A stretch of DNA of 17,573 nucleotides, from positions 1 to 17,573 of the forward strand of contig PAHC01000004.1 of assembly GCA_002704755.1 (NCBI GenBank). The letters run 5' to 3'. Position numbers and translations under genes: made by a program. Below are positions 6,536 through 14,954 of this stretch, in pieces. Position 1 is the first letter of the stretch; the number at the start of each line of letters is the position of its first letter. Origin of the DNA: Rhodobiaceae bacterium. Its GTDB lineage: Bacteria > Pseudomonadota > Alphaproteobacteria > Rhizobiales > TMED25. The notes beneath the pieces are model-generated. The model had not been told where the DNA came from. It was given only the letters and a program-made list of their open reading frames with translations, and searched no databases.

Positions 6536-8203
6536 CTAACTTTTGTCTCGAAAATTGTTTGTAATTGGATATCTTCTGTCTTTTCCAAAATTCTTACTGG
6601 ATATTTTTACCCCAGGCGGTGCCTGCCTCCTCTTGTATTCTGATATATATAAGAGATTTTGTATTTTAGTCACCCATTGTTTATCATGCCCTGATTTTAT
6701 AATATCTTTTACAGATATCTCTTCTTCAATGAGTTTATACAAAATATCATCGAGAACATCATACTCAGGAAGAGAGTCTTGATCTGTTTGATTATCCCTT
6801 AATTCAGCTGTTGGAGCTTTCGTTATAATATTTTTTGGAATGACTTCATGATTTGGACCCAAACAAAATTCAGGTTTAGTATTATTACGCATCTCAGCAA
6901 TTTTATATACTTCAGTTTTATATACATCTTTGATTGGGTTAAATGCACCAGACATATCACCGTATAACGTTGCATATCCCACTGCCATTTCTGATTTATT
7001 TCCTGTGGTTAATAGAAGTTTATTAAATTTGTTTGATAATGCCATCAATAAAACGGCTCTGATCCTAGATTGAATATTTTCTTCGGTGATATCTTTGTTT
7101 GTACCTTCGAAGAATGGGTTTAACTGATCTTGCGCAGCATCAACCATCTTCTCTATCGATATTTCATCTGGATTAATTCCAAGGTTCTGTGCACATTCAA
7201 TGGCATCAGCTAAACTCTCTTTACTTGTATACTTTGATGGCAGCATTACACATTGCACATTCTCACCACCAAGGGCATCCACTGCGATACATGACACTAT
7301 TGCTGAGTCAATACCACCTGATAACCCAATTAAAACCTCTTTAAATTTATTTTTTTGAACATAGTCTCTGAGTCCAATTACACAAGCCGAGTATATATCT
7401 TCTAATTCTTCAGTATCAGTTTGATGGACAATAGTTTTACATAACCATTTATCATTATCTTTAGTCCATAATGTACTTTGAATATTCGAGACAAAATTTG
7501 GCAACTTTACTGGCATACTGTAATCTGGGTTAATAACAAAAGAACCCCCATCAAAAACAAGCTCATCTTGTCCACCGATCTGGTTTACATAAATTAGCCC
7601 TAGACCACTCTCTACAACTCTTTGCATGGCCACATTTGTCCGCAGATCTTGTTTTTCACGATTATATGGTGATCCATTAAGTACAATTAGTAATTCTGCT
7701 CCTGTTTCAGCAAGGCACTCAACTACATCCTCGTGCCAAATATCTTCACATATGGCTACCCCAATTTTTAATCCACGAAAGTTTATGGGTCCAGGCAAGT
7801 TACCCTTATTAAATATTCTTTCTTCGTCAAATACATCATAATTAGGTAGATGGCATTTATGCTGAATTGAGATTATTTTCCCATTATCTATTAGCACCAC
7901 TGAATTAAATATTTGATTTTTATCCCTTACTGGTAAACCAACTAAAATTGCTGGACCTGGTTTCTTTGTTTCTTCAACTAACAACTTTAGATATGTATCG
8001 ATCTCATCTAGGAAAGAATGCCTAAGTACAAGGTCTTCTGGCGGGTAACCAGAGAGAAATAATTCTGAGAAAACTATCAGATCGGCATTTTCAATATTTC
8101 TACTATTTCTGGCTTCTAAAACAAGATTATAATTGTGCTTTATATTTCCTACAATTGGATTTTCTTGTACCAGAGCGATATTAATCTGATTATCTTTTAT
8201 CAT
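6536..8203 (-). CDS. nadE: Glutamine-dependent NAD+ synthetase
   Basis: A 555-residue two-domain enzyme that amidates nicotinate adenine dinucleotide to NAD+, using ammonia made from glutamine in its own glutaminase domain. The N-terminal nitrilase-type domain (about 1-255) has the complete Glu-Lys-Cys triad: E47 in FSELFLSGYPPEDL, K116 in HKCHLPNYDVFDEERIF, and C152 in VAICEDIW. The C-terminal synthetase domain (about 270-555) has the ATP pyrophosphatase loop LIGLSGGIDSA (291-301) and a TTGNKSEMAVGYATLYGDM segment. Length is normal for the bifunctional form, so no separate ammonia source is needed. The ATG is 16 bp after the DAHP synthase stop; no obvious Shine-Dalgarno. It is followed after 9 bp by gltX. 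This is the last step of NAD synthesis and appears to be constitutive housekeeping. Confidence 0.96.
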   Translation of the reverse strand: MIKDNQINIALVQENPIVGNIKHNYNLVLEARNSRNIENADLIVFSELFLSGYPPEDLVLRHSFLDEIDTYLKLLVEETKKPGPAILVGLPVRDKNQIFNSVVLIDNGKIISIQHKCHLPNYDVFDEERIFNKGNLPGPINFRGLKIGVAICEDIWHEDVVECLAETGAELLIVLNGSPYNREKQDLRTNVAMQRVVESGLGLIYVNQIGGQDELVFDGGSFVINPDYSMPVKLPNFVSNIQSTLWTKDNDKWLCKTIVHQTDTEELEDIYSACVIGLRDYVQKNKFKEVLIGLSGGIDSAIVSCIAVDALGGENVQCVMLPSKYTSKESLADAIECAQNLGINPDEISIEKMVDAAQDQLNPFFEGTNKDITEENIQSRIRAVLLMALSNKFNKLLLTTGNKSEMAVGYATLYGDMSGAFNPIKDVYKTEVYKIAEMRNNTKPEFCLGPNHEVIPKNIITKAPTAELRDNQTDQDSLPEYDVLDDILYKLIEEEISVKDIIKSGHDKQWVTKIQNLLYISEYKRRQAPPGVKISSKNFGKDRRYPITNNFRDKS

Positions 8204-8219
8204 TTCTGCAATAAGCGGT

Positions 8220-9566
8220 TTATAATGTTGATCTTAATTCATCTGCAACAAGAAAGGCTAACTCAAGAGCCTGATCTGCATTTAATCTAGGATCACAATG
8301 AGTATGATACCGGCTCGAAAGATCTTCATCTCGTATGGAAATAGCCCCACCAACACATTCTGTAACATTTTTTCCAGTCATTTCAACATGTATCCCACCT
8401 GGGAAAGTGCCTTTATCTTTATGGATTTTCATATAGCTTCTAACTTCATTCATTATGTATTCAAAAGGACGTGTTTTAAATCCAGAATCTGATTTAATTG
8501 TATTTCCGTGCATTGGATCACAAGACCAGAGAACATTCTTATTTTCTTTTGAAATTATATCAATAAAATCTGGCAGGTGCTTTTCTACATTCTCATATCC
8601 AAATCTGGCTATTAACGTTATACGTCCTGCCTCATTTTCTGGATTAAGAATATCTATTAGTCGTAATAGGTTCTCTGAAGTTAATGATGGTCCACACTTA
8701 ATTCCAATAGGATTTTTTATTCCTCTACAATACTCGACATGAGCTTCATCAGGGTCCCTGGTTCTGTCACCAATCCATACCATATGACCTGAAGTTGCAT
8801 ACCAATCCCCAGTAATTGAGTCAACTCTTGTCATTGCTTCTTCATAACCAAGTAATAATGCTTCATGACTTGTATACAAATCTGTAGTTCTTAACTGAGG
8901 CACAGACTCTGGAGTAACTCCACATGCCCTCATAAAACCGAGAGACTTCGTTATATTCTCAGCTAAATATGAGTATTTCTCTCCGATAGGTGAATTATTC
9001 AAAAACTCTAATGTCCAACTATGCACCCTCTCAAGATCGGCATAACCACCTTGTGAAAAAGCTCTCAGCAAATTAACTGTTGCAGCGGATTGTCTATAAG
9101 ATTTCAACAACCTTTCTGGATCAGGTTTCCTTTGATTTTCTTCGAATTCTATACCATTTATTATATCACCTCTATAACTTAGCAACTCTTCACCATTAAT
9201 TACCTCTGTATCAGAGGACCTTGGTTTAGCAAATTGTCCAGCAATTCTTCCTACTTTAACAACTGGTAATGAAGTCGCAAAAATTAATACAACTGACATT
9301 TGGAGAAACAATCTAAATATATCTCTTATATTATCAGGATTATGCTCCACAAAGGACTCAGCACAATCACCACCTTGTAATAAAAAGGCCCGACCTTGAC
9401 TGGCAAGTGCTAGCTTATCTTTTAAATCCCTTGCTTCACCAGCAAAAACTAACGGAGGGTATGTTGAAATTGTATTCTCAACATTTGAAAGATGATCCGT
9501 ATCTTCATATTCTGGCACTTGTTTAATAGGTTTATTACGCCAGCTAGAAGGTGTCCAATTATGCAT
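8220..9566 (-). CDS. aroG: Class II 3-deoxy-7-phosphoheptulonate (DAHP) synthase
   Basis: The plant-like (class II) enzyme condensing phosphoenolpyruvate and erythrose 4-phosphate, the first committed step of the shikimate pathway. Numbering from ATG 9566 (448 residues), the four metal ligands align as C68 (QGGDCAESF), H353 (SCDPMHGN), E395 (HVEMTGKNVTEC) and D425 (YHTHCDPRLN). KVGRIAGQFAKPRS and ATSGHMVWIGDRTR are also family signatures. A longer frame begins at TTG 9578, but the GGAGA there is an ideal Shine-Dalgarno for the ATG five bases on, and MHNWTPSSWRNKP matches the usual N-terminus, so the ATG is preferred. No separate N-terminal allosteric ACT-like domain is seen. An 87-bp gap follows gor, so a separate promoter is possible, though none stands out. 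nadE follows after 16 bp. Erythrose 4-phosphate supply links it functionally to rpiA upstream. Confidence 0.96.
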   Translation of the reverse strand: MHNWTPSSWRNKPIKQVPEYEDTDHLSNVENTISTYPPLVFAGEARDLKDKLALASQGRAFLLQGGDCAESFVEHNPDNIRDIFRLFLQMSVVLIFATSLPVVKVGRIAGQFAKPRSSDTEVINGEELLSYRGDIINGIEFEENQRKPDPERLLKSYRQSAATVNLLRAFSQGGYADLERVHSWTLEFLNNSPIGEKYSYLAENITKSLGFMRACGVTPESVPQLRTTDLYTSHEALLLGYEEAMTRVDSITGDWYATSGHMVWIGDRTRDPDEAHVEYCRGIKNPIGIKCGPSLTSENLLRLIDILNPENEAGRITLIARFGYENVEKHLPDFIDIISKENKNVLWSCDPMHGNTIKSDSGFKTRPFEYIMNEVRSYMKIHKDKGTFPGGIHVEMTGKNVTECVGGAISIRDEDLSSRYHTHCDPRLNADQALELAFLVADELRSTL

Positions 9567-9571
9567 AAATT

Positions 9572-9576
9572 TCTCC
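9572..9576 (-). promoter_or_regulatory. Ribosome binding site that fixes the DAHP synthase start
   Basis: GGAGA on the minus strand lies 5 nt before ATG 9566. It overlaps codons 1-2 of the alternative TTG start at 9578, which therefore would lose its own ribosome site. It is one of the clearest Shine-Dalgarno sequences in the window. The rest of the 9567-9653 gap is AT-rich with no convincing promoter or terminator. Confidence 0.65.
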
Positions 9577-9653
9577 AAAATTTAATTTATGGTAAATATA
9601 TATAAGCCAATTTTTCATAATAAGATATTAATACAAGAAAATTTATTTAAAGG

Positions 9654-11021
9654 CTATAACTCTTTGGTAACCTTATTTCTCATTGTCATAATTTCTTCTG
9701 AGGTTGAGGGGTGCAATGGTATCGTATTATCTAAGTCCGTTTTACTTGCTTTTTTATTGATCAATGTTGACATAATCTGTGTTAATTCAGCAGAGTCATC
9801 TCCCATCATATGAAATCCAATAAGTACTTGAGTCTTGTGATCAATAATAAGCTTAATAAAGGTACGTTTATTTACATCTGATAAAGTATAATACAACGGC
9901 CGGAATGATGATGTATAAATGTCTATCTTTTTATATTTTTGCAATGCATCTTGTTCAGATAAACCAATAGTTCCAATTTCAGGGTTTGAAAAAATAGCTG
10001 TTGGTATATTTTCAATGATGAACTTATCGGTATCTTTCTCAAATTGTTCTCTTGCAAAAATCATAGCTTCTCTGATTGCAACAGGTGTTAGATGATGATT
10101 ATTTGCAACATCACCAATTGCATATATATTTGAAATGGATGTTTGGAATTGGCTATCAACTTTTACTCTTCCATTCGCATCTGTTTCTATTTCAATCTTA
10201 TCACCTAAAAATGAGAGATCAGAATTCCTTCCTGTTGCAAATAGCACTAGATCAGTAGAAATAGTTGAACCATCATTTAGGGTTGCGGTGTACTTACCAT
10301 CATGAAGATCTAATTTTGTGATATCAGTATTTAATCTCACTTTGCATTTGTCAGACTGAATTTGCTCATAAATATTATTACTTATATCAACATCAAAATT
10401 TTTAAGAAGTCTATCACCTCTATATATAAGTTCACACATAGTTCCGAAACCTGATATAATAGAAGCAAACTCAAGAGCTATATACCCCCCACCTACAATC
10501 ACAACATTTTCTGGCAGTTTATCCAATTCAAAAAAATCATCTGATGATATTCCATATTCAATTCCCGTGATATTTGGGAAATTTGGCTTTGCACCAGTTG
10601 CTATTAATATTTTCTTACATTTGAATTGATCACCATTTGATAATTCAACAGTATCCCTATCAATAATTTTTGCCTCGGACTCAATTACATTTGCTCCAGA
10701 TTTTTCAAGGTTTGTTTTGTAAATATTACTTAGTCTTTGAATTTCCTTATTCTTATTTTCTATTAATCTATTCCATGAAAACCTTGGTTCATCAAAGCTC
10801 CAACCATAACTTTGAGCTATAATATTATGTTTACTGAATTTTGAACTATAGCTCAGTAATTTTTTAGGTATGCAACCTCTGATAACACATGTGCCACCAA
10901 TTCGATATTTTTCTGCAATGACAACATTCGCACCGCTTTGAGCTGCTAACCGAGCTGCCCTTACTCCGCCTGAGCCTGCGCCAATAACAAATAAATCACA
11001 TTCTTTAGTAGAACTTTTCAT
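9654..11021 (-). CDS. gor: Glutathione-disulfide reductase
   Basis: An FAD-dependent pyridine nucleotide-disulphide oxidoreductase that reduces GSSG with NADPH, keeping the cytosolic glutathione pool reduced. Numbering from ATG 11021 (455 residues): FAD-binding GAGSGG (14-19), redox-active disulphide C45-x4-C50 in GGTCVIRGCIPKK, and the second nucleotide fold VVIVGGGYIALEFA followed by a YRGDRLL arginine pair expected for NADPH. The second FAD contact is ATGRNS...YAIGDVAN, and the C-terminal catalytic HPSTSEE has its His at 437. The two arginines and the CVIRGC wording favour glutathione reductase over lipoamide dehydrogenase or mercuric reductase. A longer frame starts at TTG 11039, 4 bp from rpiA; the ATG is preferred because MKSSTKECDLFVIGAG matches homologues, but its Shine-Dalgarno (AGG) is weak. 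It follows rpiA closely, an order common in alphaproteobacteria, where both genes serve NADPH and pentose metabolism. Confidence 0.93.
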   Translation of the reverse strand: MKSSTKECDLFVIGAGSGGVRAARLAAQSGANVVIAEKYRIGGTCVIRGCIPKKLLSYSSKFSKHNIIAQSYGWSFDEPRFSWNRLIENKNKEIQRLSNIYKTNLEKSGANVIESEAKIIDRDTVELSNGDQFKCKKILIATGAKPNFPNITGIEYGISSDDFFELDKLPENVVIVGGGYIALEFASIISGFGTMCELIYRGDRLLKNFDVDISNNIYEQIQSDKCKVRLNTDITKLDLHDGKYTATLNDGSTISTDLVLFATGRNSDLSFLGDKIEIETDANGRVKVDSQFQTSISNIYAIGDVANNHHLTPVAIREAMIFAREQFEKDTDKFIIENIPTAIFSNPEIGTIGLSEQDALQKYKKIDIYTSSFRPLYYTLSDVNKRTFIKLIIDHKTQVLIGFHMMGDDSAELTQIMSTLINKKASKTDLDNTIPLHPSTSEEIMTMRNKVTKEL

Positions 11022-11043
11022 AATAAAACCTATAGCCAACTAA

Positions 11044-11742
11044 TTATTTGAATAATACTTCCGATGCCTTTTCCTTCTCGCCTAATATCATTGAACTAGC
11101 CATATTGATAAATAATCCACTAGTAATGACACCTGGAACACTCTCAATTTTAGTTTTAATCTCATTAAGAGAATGGAGCTCAGCACAATAACAATCAACT
11201 ACGAGGTTACCCCCATCTGTATTGAAATGTGATCCATTATCATTCATTCTAATTTTAATTTCCGGATACAAATCATATTCTGAGAAAATATTCTTCAATA
11301 ATGTGATTGTTGATTTTGGTCCAAATTTAACAATTTCCACTGGTAATGGAAATTTTCCTAACTTATCGACATATTTTGTTTCATCTACAATGATAATGTA
11401 ATTTTTAGAAATAGATGCTATCATTTTTTCACGCAAAAGTGCTCCACCTCCACCTTTGATCATATTGCCATTATGGTCAATTTCATCAGCTCCATCTATG
11501 GTGAGATCTAAATAATTGAAGTTATCGATTTCTTCGATATGAATTGAATTATTTTTTGCCAATAACTCAGTTTGAGTAGATGTACATGCAAACCTGCATT
11601 TGTCCTTTAGCACAGGATTATCCCCCAATAACTTTATTAACTCGTTTGCAGTTGATCCAGTCCCTAGTCCAATGTTCATCCCTGAAGTGATTTTTGTGAT
11701 AGCAAGTTTTGCTGCATTTATTTTTTTTTGTTGTGTAACCAT
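11044..11742 (-). CDS. rpiA: Ribose-5-phosphate isomerase A
   Basis: Interconverts ribose 5-phosphate and ribulose 5-phosphate in the pentose phosphate pathway. The 232-residue product from ATG 11742 aligns with E. coli RpiA with an offset of only two residues at the active site: GLGTGST (25-31), D83 and D86 in TIDGADEID, K96 in KGGGG, and E105 in ALLREK. The open frame runs upstream to 11868 into gph, but those 42 residues (FALSFLLLLQIY and similar) are unlike any RpiA N-terminus, whereas MVTQQKKINAAKLA is typical, so the internal ATG is used. No clear Shine-Dalgarno was found. It is the first gene of the long leftward array and diverges from gph, with a predicted promoter at 11778-11805. 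gor begins 22 bp after its stop. Confidence 0.96.
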   Translation of the reverse strand: MVTQQKKINAAKLAITKITSGMNIGLGTGSTANELIKLLGDNPVLKDKCRFACTSTQTELLAKNNSIHIEEIDNFNYLDLTIDGADEIDHNGNMIKGGGGALLREKMIASISKNYIIIVDETKYVDKLGKFPLPVEIVKFGPKSTITLLKNIFSEYDLYPEIKIRMNDNGSHFNTDGGNLVVDCYCAELHSLNEIKTKIESVPGVITSGLFINMASSMILGEKEKASEVLFK

Positions 11743-11752
11743 CAGAAATTTA

Positions 11753-11781
11753 TTGGACCATATAAAACATTCATATATTAA
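11753..11781 (+). promoter_or_regulatory. Predicted sigma70-type promoter for gph
   Basis: TTGGAC (11753-11758), a 17-bp spacer, then TATTAA (11776-11781). The expected start near 11788 leaves a leader of about 28 nt before the gph ATG. The -10 overlaps that of the opposing rpiA promoter. Confidence 0.5.
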
Positions 11782-11805
11782 TATTTTTAACATATATATT
11801 TGCAA
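11778..11805 (-). promoter_or_regulatory. Predicted sigma70-type promoter for rpiA and the leftward array
   Basis: On the minus strand TTGCAA (11800-11805), a 16-bp spacer, then TATTAA (11778-11783). The predicted start near 11771 gives a leader of about 30 nt before rpiA. The region is very AT-rich, so chance hexamer matches are a concern. Confidence 0.42.
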
Positions 11806-11816
11806 AAGTAATAAAA

Positions 11817-12494
11817 ATGATAAAGCGAACACGCCAAAAAATGGTTGTATTTGACCTTGATGGAACACTGATAGATACAGCGCCAGATCTTATCGCATCC
11901 GCAAGAGAGGTAATTAGTGAAATTATCGATGTCGAAATTGACTCAGAAACTTCAAGAAGATTTATTGGTAAAGGTGGTGAATATTTCATAAAAAAAAATC
12001 TTGAATTTAATAACATAAACCTTGATCAATCTAAAATTGAAAAACTAATTTCTCAGTTTCTACTTATTTACGAAAAGAATATATCCAATAAAAGTTCGTT
12101 GTACCCGAATGCCATTAGGACTCTTAACTGGCTTAAAGACAATGGCTATATTCTGAATATTTGCACTAATAAACCTGAAAAGTTAGCAAAAATAATCCTA
12201 GAAGATTTTAGTATCATTAGCTATTTCGATGAAATAATAGGGGGAGATACGCTTGCTCAAAATAAACCTAATCCACTTCCTCTTTTGACTATAATGCAAA
12301 ACCATAACATTAAACCACTTAATACAATTATGGTAGGTGATACTACCACGGATATCTTAACAGCAAAAAATTGTAATGTTAGATCTGTTTGTGTAGACTT
12401 TGGTTACTTTGACGGTAAAATTCCTGGCGTTGAAGCGGATTTCTTGATATCCGATCTTTTTGAAATAAGAGAAATATTACTCCAAAACTACTAA
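11817..12494 (+). CDS. gph: HAD-family phosphoglycolate phosphatase
   Basis: A 225-residue haloacid dehalogenase-type phosphatase. Motif I is VVFDLDGTLIDT with nucleophile D13 and acid D15; motif II has T117 in ICTNKP; motif III is K150 in AQNKPNP; motif IV is GDTTTD with D175 and D179. A small helical cap lies between residues about 20 and 95. The sequence style and the location divergent from rpiA match Gph of alphaproteobacteria, which removes 2-phosphoglycolate arising from DNA repair or oxygenase side reactions. Other small phosphates (pyrophosphate, sugar phosphates) cannot be excluded for this promiscuous family. ATG 11817 is used; a second ATG at 11841 (M9) would still include motif I, and neither has a clear Shine-Dalgarno. 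The stop is only 4 bp from the end of the convergent dipeptidase gene, with no terminator between. Confidence 0.88.
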   Translation: MIKRTRQKMVVFDLDGTLIDTAPDLIASAREVISEIIDVEIDSETSRRFIGKGGEYFIKKNLEFNNINLDQSKIEKLISQFLLIYEKNISNKSSLYPNAIRTLNWLKDNGYILNICTNKPEKLAKIILEDFSIISYFDEIIGGDTLAQNKPNPLPLLTIMQNHNIKPLNTIMVGDTTTDILTAKNCNVRSVCVDFGYFDGKIPGVEADFLISDLFEIREILLQNY

Positions 12495-12498
12495 TTTT

Positions 12499-13884
12499 TT
12501 AGACAAATTTTGAAAATATTCTTGCCCACGTTCTAATTCCACCTACATAAGAAGATAAATTATATTTTTCATTTGGGCTATGTATTCGATCGTCATCAAG
12601 TGCAAAACCAACTAATACTGTATCCATATTCAATTGAGTTTTAAATACTTCTACAACTGGAATTGAGCCGCCACCGCCTGTATATACAGGAGCTTTCCCC
12701 CACTCCTCTTTAATCGCTTCTGAAGAAACTGAAAAGAATTCACTATCAGTATCAAATTCTATAGCTTTACAATAGTCAGACCCTTTAAAATTAACTTTTA
12801 TTCCTTCTGGAACATTAGATTTTATAAATGAGTGTATATTATCTAATATTTTCTTTGGATCTTGTTTGCCAACAAGCCGACAAGTAATTTTTGCACTTGC
12901 ACTTGAAGGTATTACAGTTTTAGTGCCTTCATCAGTGTATCCGCCATAAATTCCATTGATCTCAAAAGTTGGACGAGACCAAGTTTTTTCAAAAATAGTT
13001 CTATCATTTTCTCCTGATGAAGTAATTTGTCCAATTTTATTTAAATAATCAGTTTGATTAAATTCAAGTTGAGACCAACTTGTTTTTACATTCTCTTGAA
13101 CCTCACTCACGCCATCATAGAATCCAGGAATCATGATCTTTCCATCTGTGCTATAAATTTTTGAAATTATTTCACTCAATAATCTTATTGGATTCCAAGC
13201 AACACCCCCATATTCACCAGAATGAAGATCCCTATTTGGACCAATAATTTCAACCTCTTCAGATAGAAGTCCTCTAAGACTTCTTGTAATAGCAGGAGTG
13301 TTCTTATTCCACATGCCTGTGTCACAAACATAGGCAATATCTGCTGATAGCTTATCCTCATAATCTTTCAGGAAAATTGGTAAAGTTTTCGAGCCACATT
13401 CCTCTTCACCTTCTAAAATAATTTTAAGTGAGAAAGGTAGTTCGCCATAATTTTTAAAAAAATATTTGAGTGCAATTAAGAATGTCAGGAGTTGACCTTT
13501 ATCATCACTAGCACCCCGCGCAACAATACACTTTTCTCCATCAATTTCTGAAATTGTCGGCTCAAATGGGTCAGAGTTCCAGAGACTAATTGGGTCCACA
13601 GGCTGAACGTCATAATGACCATAAAAAAGTAAGGTTTTAGATGCTGCCTTCTGTGATTTATATTCAGAATAAACAATGGGATGCCCCTCTGACTCATAAA
13701 TAATGGTATCTAAATTAATTTCTGTTAAATAATTTTTTAGCCATTCTGCTGCCTTCATACATTCATTTGCATATTCCGGTATTGTTGAAATAGATTTTAT
13801 TTTTAGAAAGTCATTTAGTATGTCCAAATTTAGCTGTGTATCTTCACTAATTTCTGAGAGTATATTTTCAATATTTATGACCAT
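12499..13884 (-). CDS. M20-family metallo-dipeptidase
   Basis: A 461-residue di-zinc hydrolase of the carnosinase/dipeptidase branch of family M20. The metal and catalytic residues are complete: H90 in GHYDVQP, D127 in RGASDDKGQ, general base and ligand E161/E162 in LEGEEECGS, D188 in VCDTG, and H435 in DRIHSPNEK. A lid/dimerisation domain (about 205-355) with RSLRGL and HSGEYGGVAWNP is present. No signal peptide is seen, so it is likely a cytosolic enzyme recycling dipeptides. Length and motifs favour dipeptidase over acetylornithine deacetylase or DapE, which are shorter. The ATG has no clear Shine-Dalgarno. It lies 57 bp behind the CbiB-like gene on the same strand; a possible promoter in that gap suggests it can be expressed separately. 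It converges tail to tail with gph. Confidence 0.92.
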   Translation of the reverse strand: MVINIENILSEISEDTQLNLDILNDFLKIKSISTIPEYANECMKAAEWLKNYLTEINLDTIIYESEGHPIVYSEYKSQKAASKTLLFYGHYDVQPVDPISLWNSDPFEPTISEIDGEKCIVARGASDDKGQLLTFLIALKYFFKNYGELPFSLKIILEGEEECGSKTLPIFLKDYEDKLSADIAYVCDTGMWNKNTPAITRSLRGLLSEEVEIIGPNRDLHSGEYGGVAWNPIRLLSEIISKIYSTDGKIMIPGFYDGVSEVQENVKTSWSQLEFNQTDYLNKIGQITSSGENDRTIFEKTWSRPTFEINGIYGGYTDEGTKTVIPSSASAKITCRLVGKQDPKKILDNIHSFIKSNVPEGIKVNFKGSDYCKAIEFDTDSEFFSVSSEAIKEEWGKAPVYTGGGGSIPVVEVFKTQLNMDTVLVGFALDDDRIHSPNEKYNLSSYVGGIRTWARIFSKFV

Positions 13885-13909
13885 CAGTACAATCTTTTCT
13901 GAAAAATTT

Positions 13910-13938
13910 TATTAAATAAGCAAAACTAGTTATATCAA
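13910..13938 (-). promoter_or_regulatory. Possible promoter for the dipeptidase gene
   Basis: In the 57-bp gap the minus strand shows TTGATA (13933-13938), a 17-bp spacer and TTAATA (13910-13915). This would start transcription about 20 nt before the ATG. The match is moderate and the gap is AT-rich, so it is only suggestive. Confidence 0.35.
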
Positions 13939-13941
13939 ATT

Positions 13942-14895
13942 TTATACAATAGATCCAAAAAATATCCCAACCAAAAATAGAGATATAGAAACTATATAAA
14001 TCCAAATACCTTTCAATATGTAATCAAAATTTATTAACTTAATGCCATCCGGATTTATAACAAAAAATTCACCATTTTCAGTATTAGTATTATAAACATT
14101 GATGATAATATCAAGAGCCCCTGCTATGGATGCACTGCCCCAGCCTAGGCTGACTGGGCCCATTTCTTTCGAGTGCTGACGTGTAATAGTAATAGCTTTT
14201 TTCCAATCTTCCTTGAGGATAAAAGACGATAAAATGATTAGAAGAGAGGTGAGTCTTGATGGGATGTAATACATAATATTTTCCAGATATGATATCAACT
14301 TCCCAAAAAGTTGATATTTAGGAGCTGTTTGAAGAGTTAACTTATTGGCATAAGAGATAAAATTACTTATTAGCAGACCCGGTAAGCCCATAATGAAAAG
14401 CCAAAAAAAAGGACACACAAAATGAAGCATTAATTTCCTAAACAAGTTATCAATTGCAAGAGCAGTTATTTCACTTTCATTTAACTCTGAGCAATCAACT
14501 GATGATATGCTTCCTAGACCCTCTTTGGCTTGGTAAATGTCATCGTCCATAAAATTATTATAGATAGCCTTAATTTCATTAAATGAAGATTTTATATTTA
14601 AAAAGAGTGATACAAAAAAACCTATTAAAATATTTCCAACAAAATTACCAAATAGGATTTTTTCTAATATTGTTGCAAGAAACCATAAAATTATGATAGC
14701 CATCAACGTTATAATTGTTCCGTTAAAAACTTTTGTATTATCAGAGAATACATCTCTGTTAAATTCCCGATCAATGAAATCAATAAATCTTCCAAAAACT
14801 ATGACTGGATAATTTAATCTTTCAGAAAAATTCTTTTTATTACCCCATATGAGGTCTCCAATGATAGCGGCAAAAAGTACGACTATGAAATCCAT
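13942..14895 (-). CDS. CbiB/CobD-family membrane protein (adenosylcobinamide-phosphate synthase-like, divergent)
   Basis: A 317-residue inner-membrane protein with hydrophobic segments at about 1-17, 58-80, 84-100, 158-180, 210-226 and 295-315. The family outline is recognisable: GDLIWG near the start, YPVIVFGRFIDFID (29-42, where CbiB usually has HPV), a PFFWLFIMGLPGLL segment (162-175), YIPSRLTSLLI (210-220), and a late GWGSASIAGALDI (251-263). CbiB attaches aminopropanol phosphate to adenosylcobyric acid. Here the hydrophilic core departs from CbiB: the VGRD-type motif reads SSVD (131-134), and the Glu-Asn...Asp-Gly stretch before the Pro-x-Phe-Trp motif reads NLFRKLMLHFV. That stretch is closer to the relative AmpE, whereas the C-terminal GW...AGAL is CbiB-like. 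The adjacent CobT homologue supports a cobalamin link. Start ATG has GGGA about 6 nt upstream. Family sure, function doubtful. Confidence 0.7.
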   Translation of the reverse strand: MDFIVVLFAAIIGDLIWGNKKNFSERLNYPVIVFGRFIDFIDREFNRDVFSDNTKVFNGTIITLMAIIILWFLATILEKILFGNFVGNILIGFFVSLFLNIKSSFNEIKAIYNNFMDDDIYQAKEGLGSISSVDCSELNESEITALAIDNLFRKLMLHFVCPFFWLFIMGLPGLLISNFISYANKLTLQTAPKYQLFGKLISYLENIMYYIPSRLTSLLIILSSFILKEDWKKAITITRQHSKEMGPVSLGWGSASIAGALDIIINVYNTNTENGEFFVINPDGIKLINFDYILKGIWIYIVSISLFLVGIFFGSIV

Positions 14896-14954
14896 ATTAT
14901 TCCCATACCTTTGATATATATTAAGTTTCTCATAATTAGTATTTCTTTGGTAGC

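Noticed and set aside
9567..9578. TTG start at 9578 for DAHP synthase
   Set aside because: Its first codons form the Shine-Dalgarno (GGAGA) of the better ATG at 9566, and the four extra residues are not typical of the family.
11743..11868. N-terminal extension of rpiA into the gph coding region (42 extra residues)
   Set aside because: The added residues are hydrophobic and unlike RpiA, they overlap the start of gph on the other strand, and the internal ATG at 11742 gives a perfect-length RpiA.
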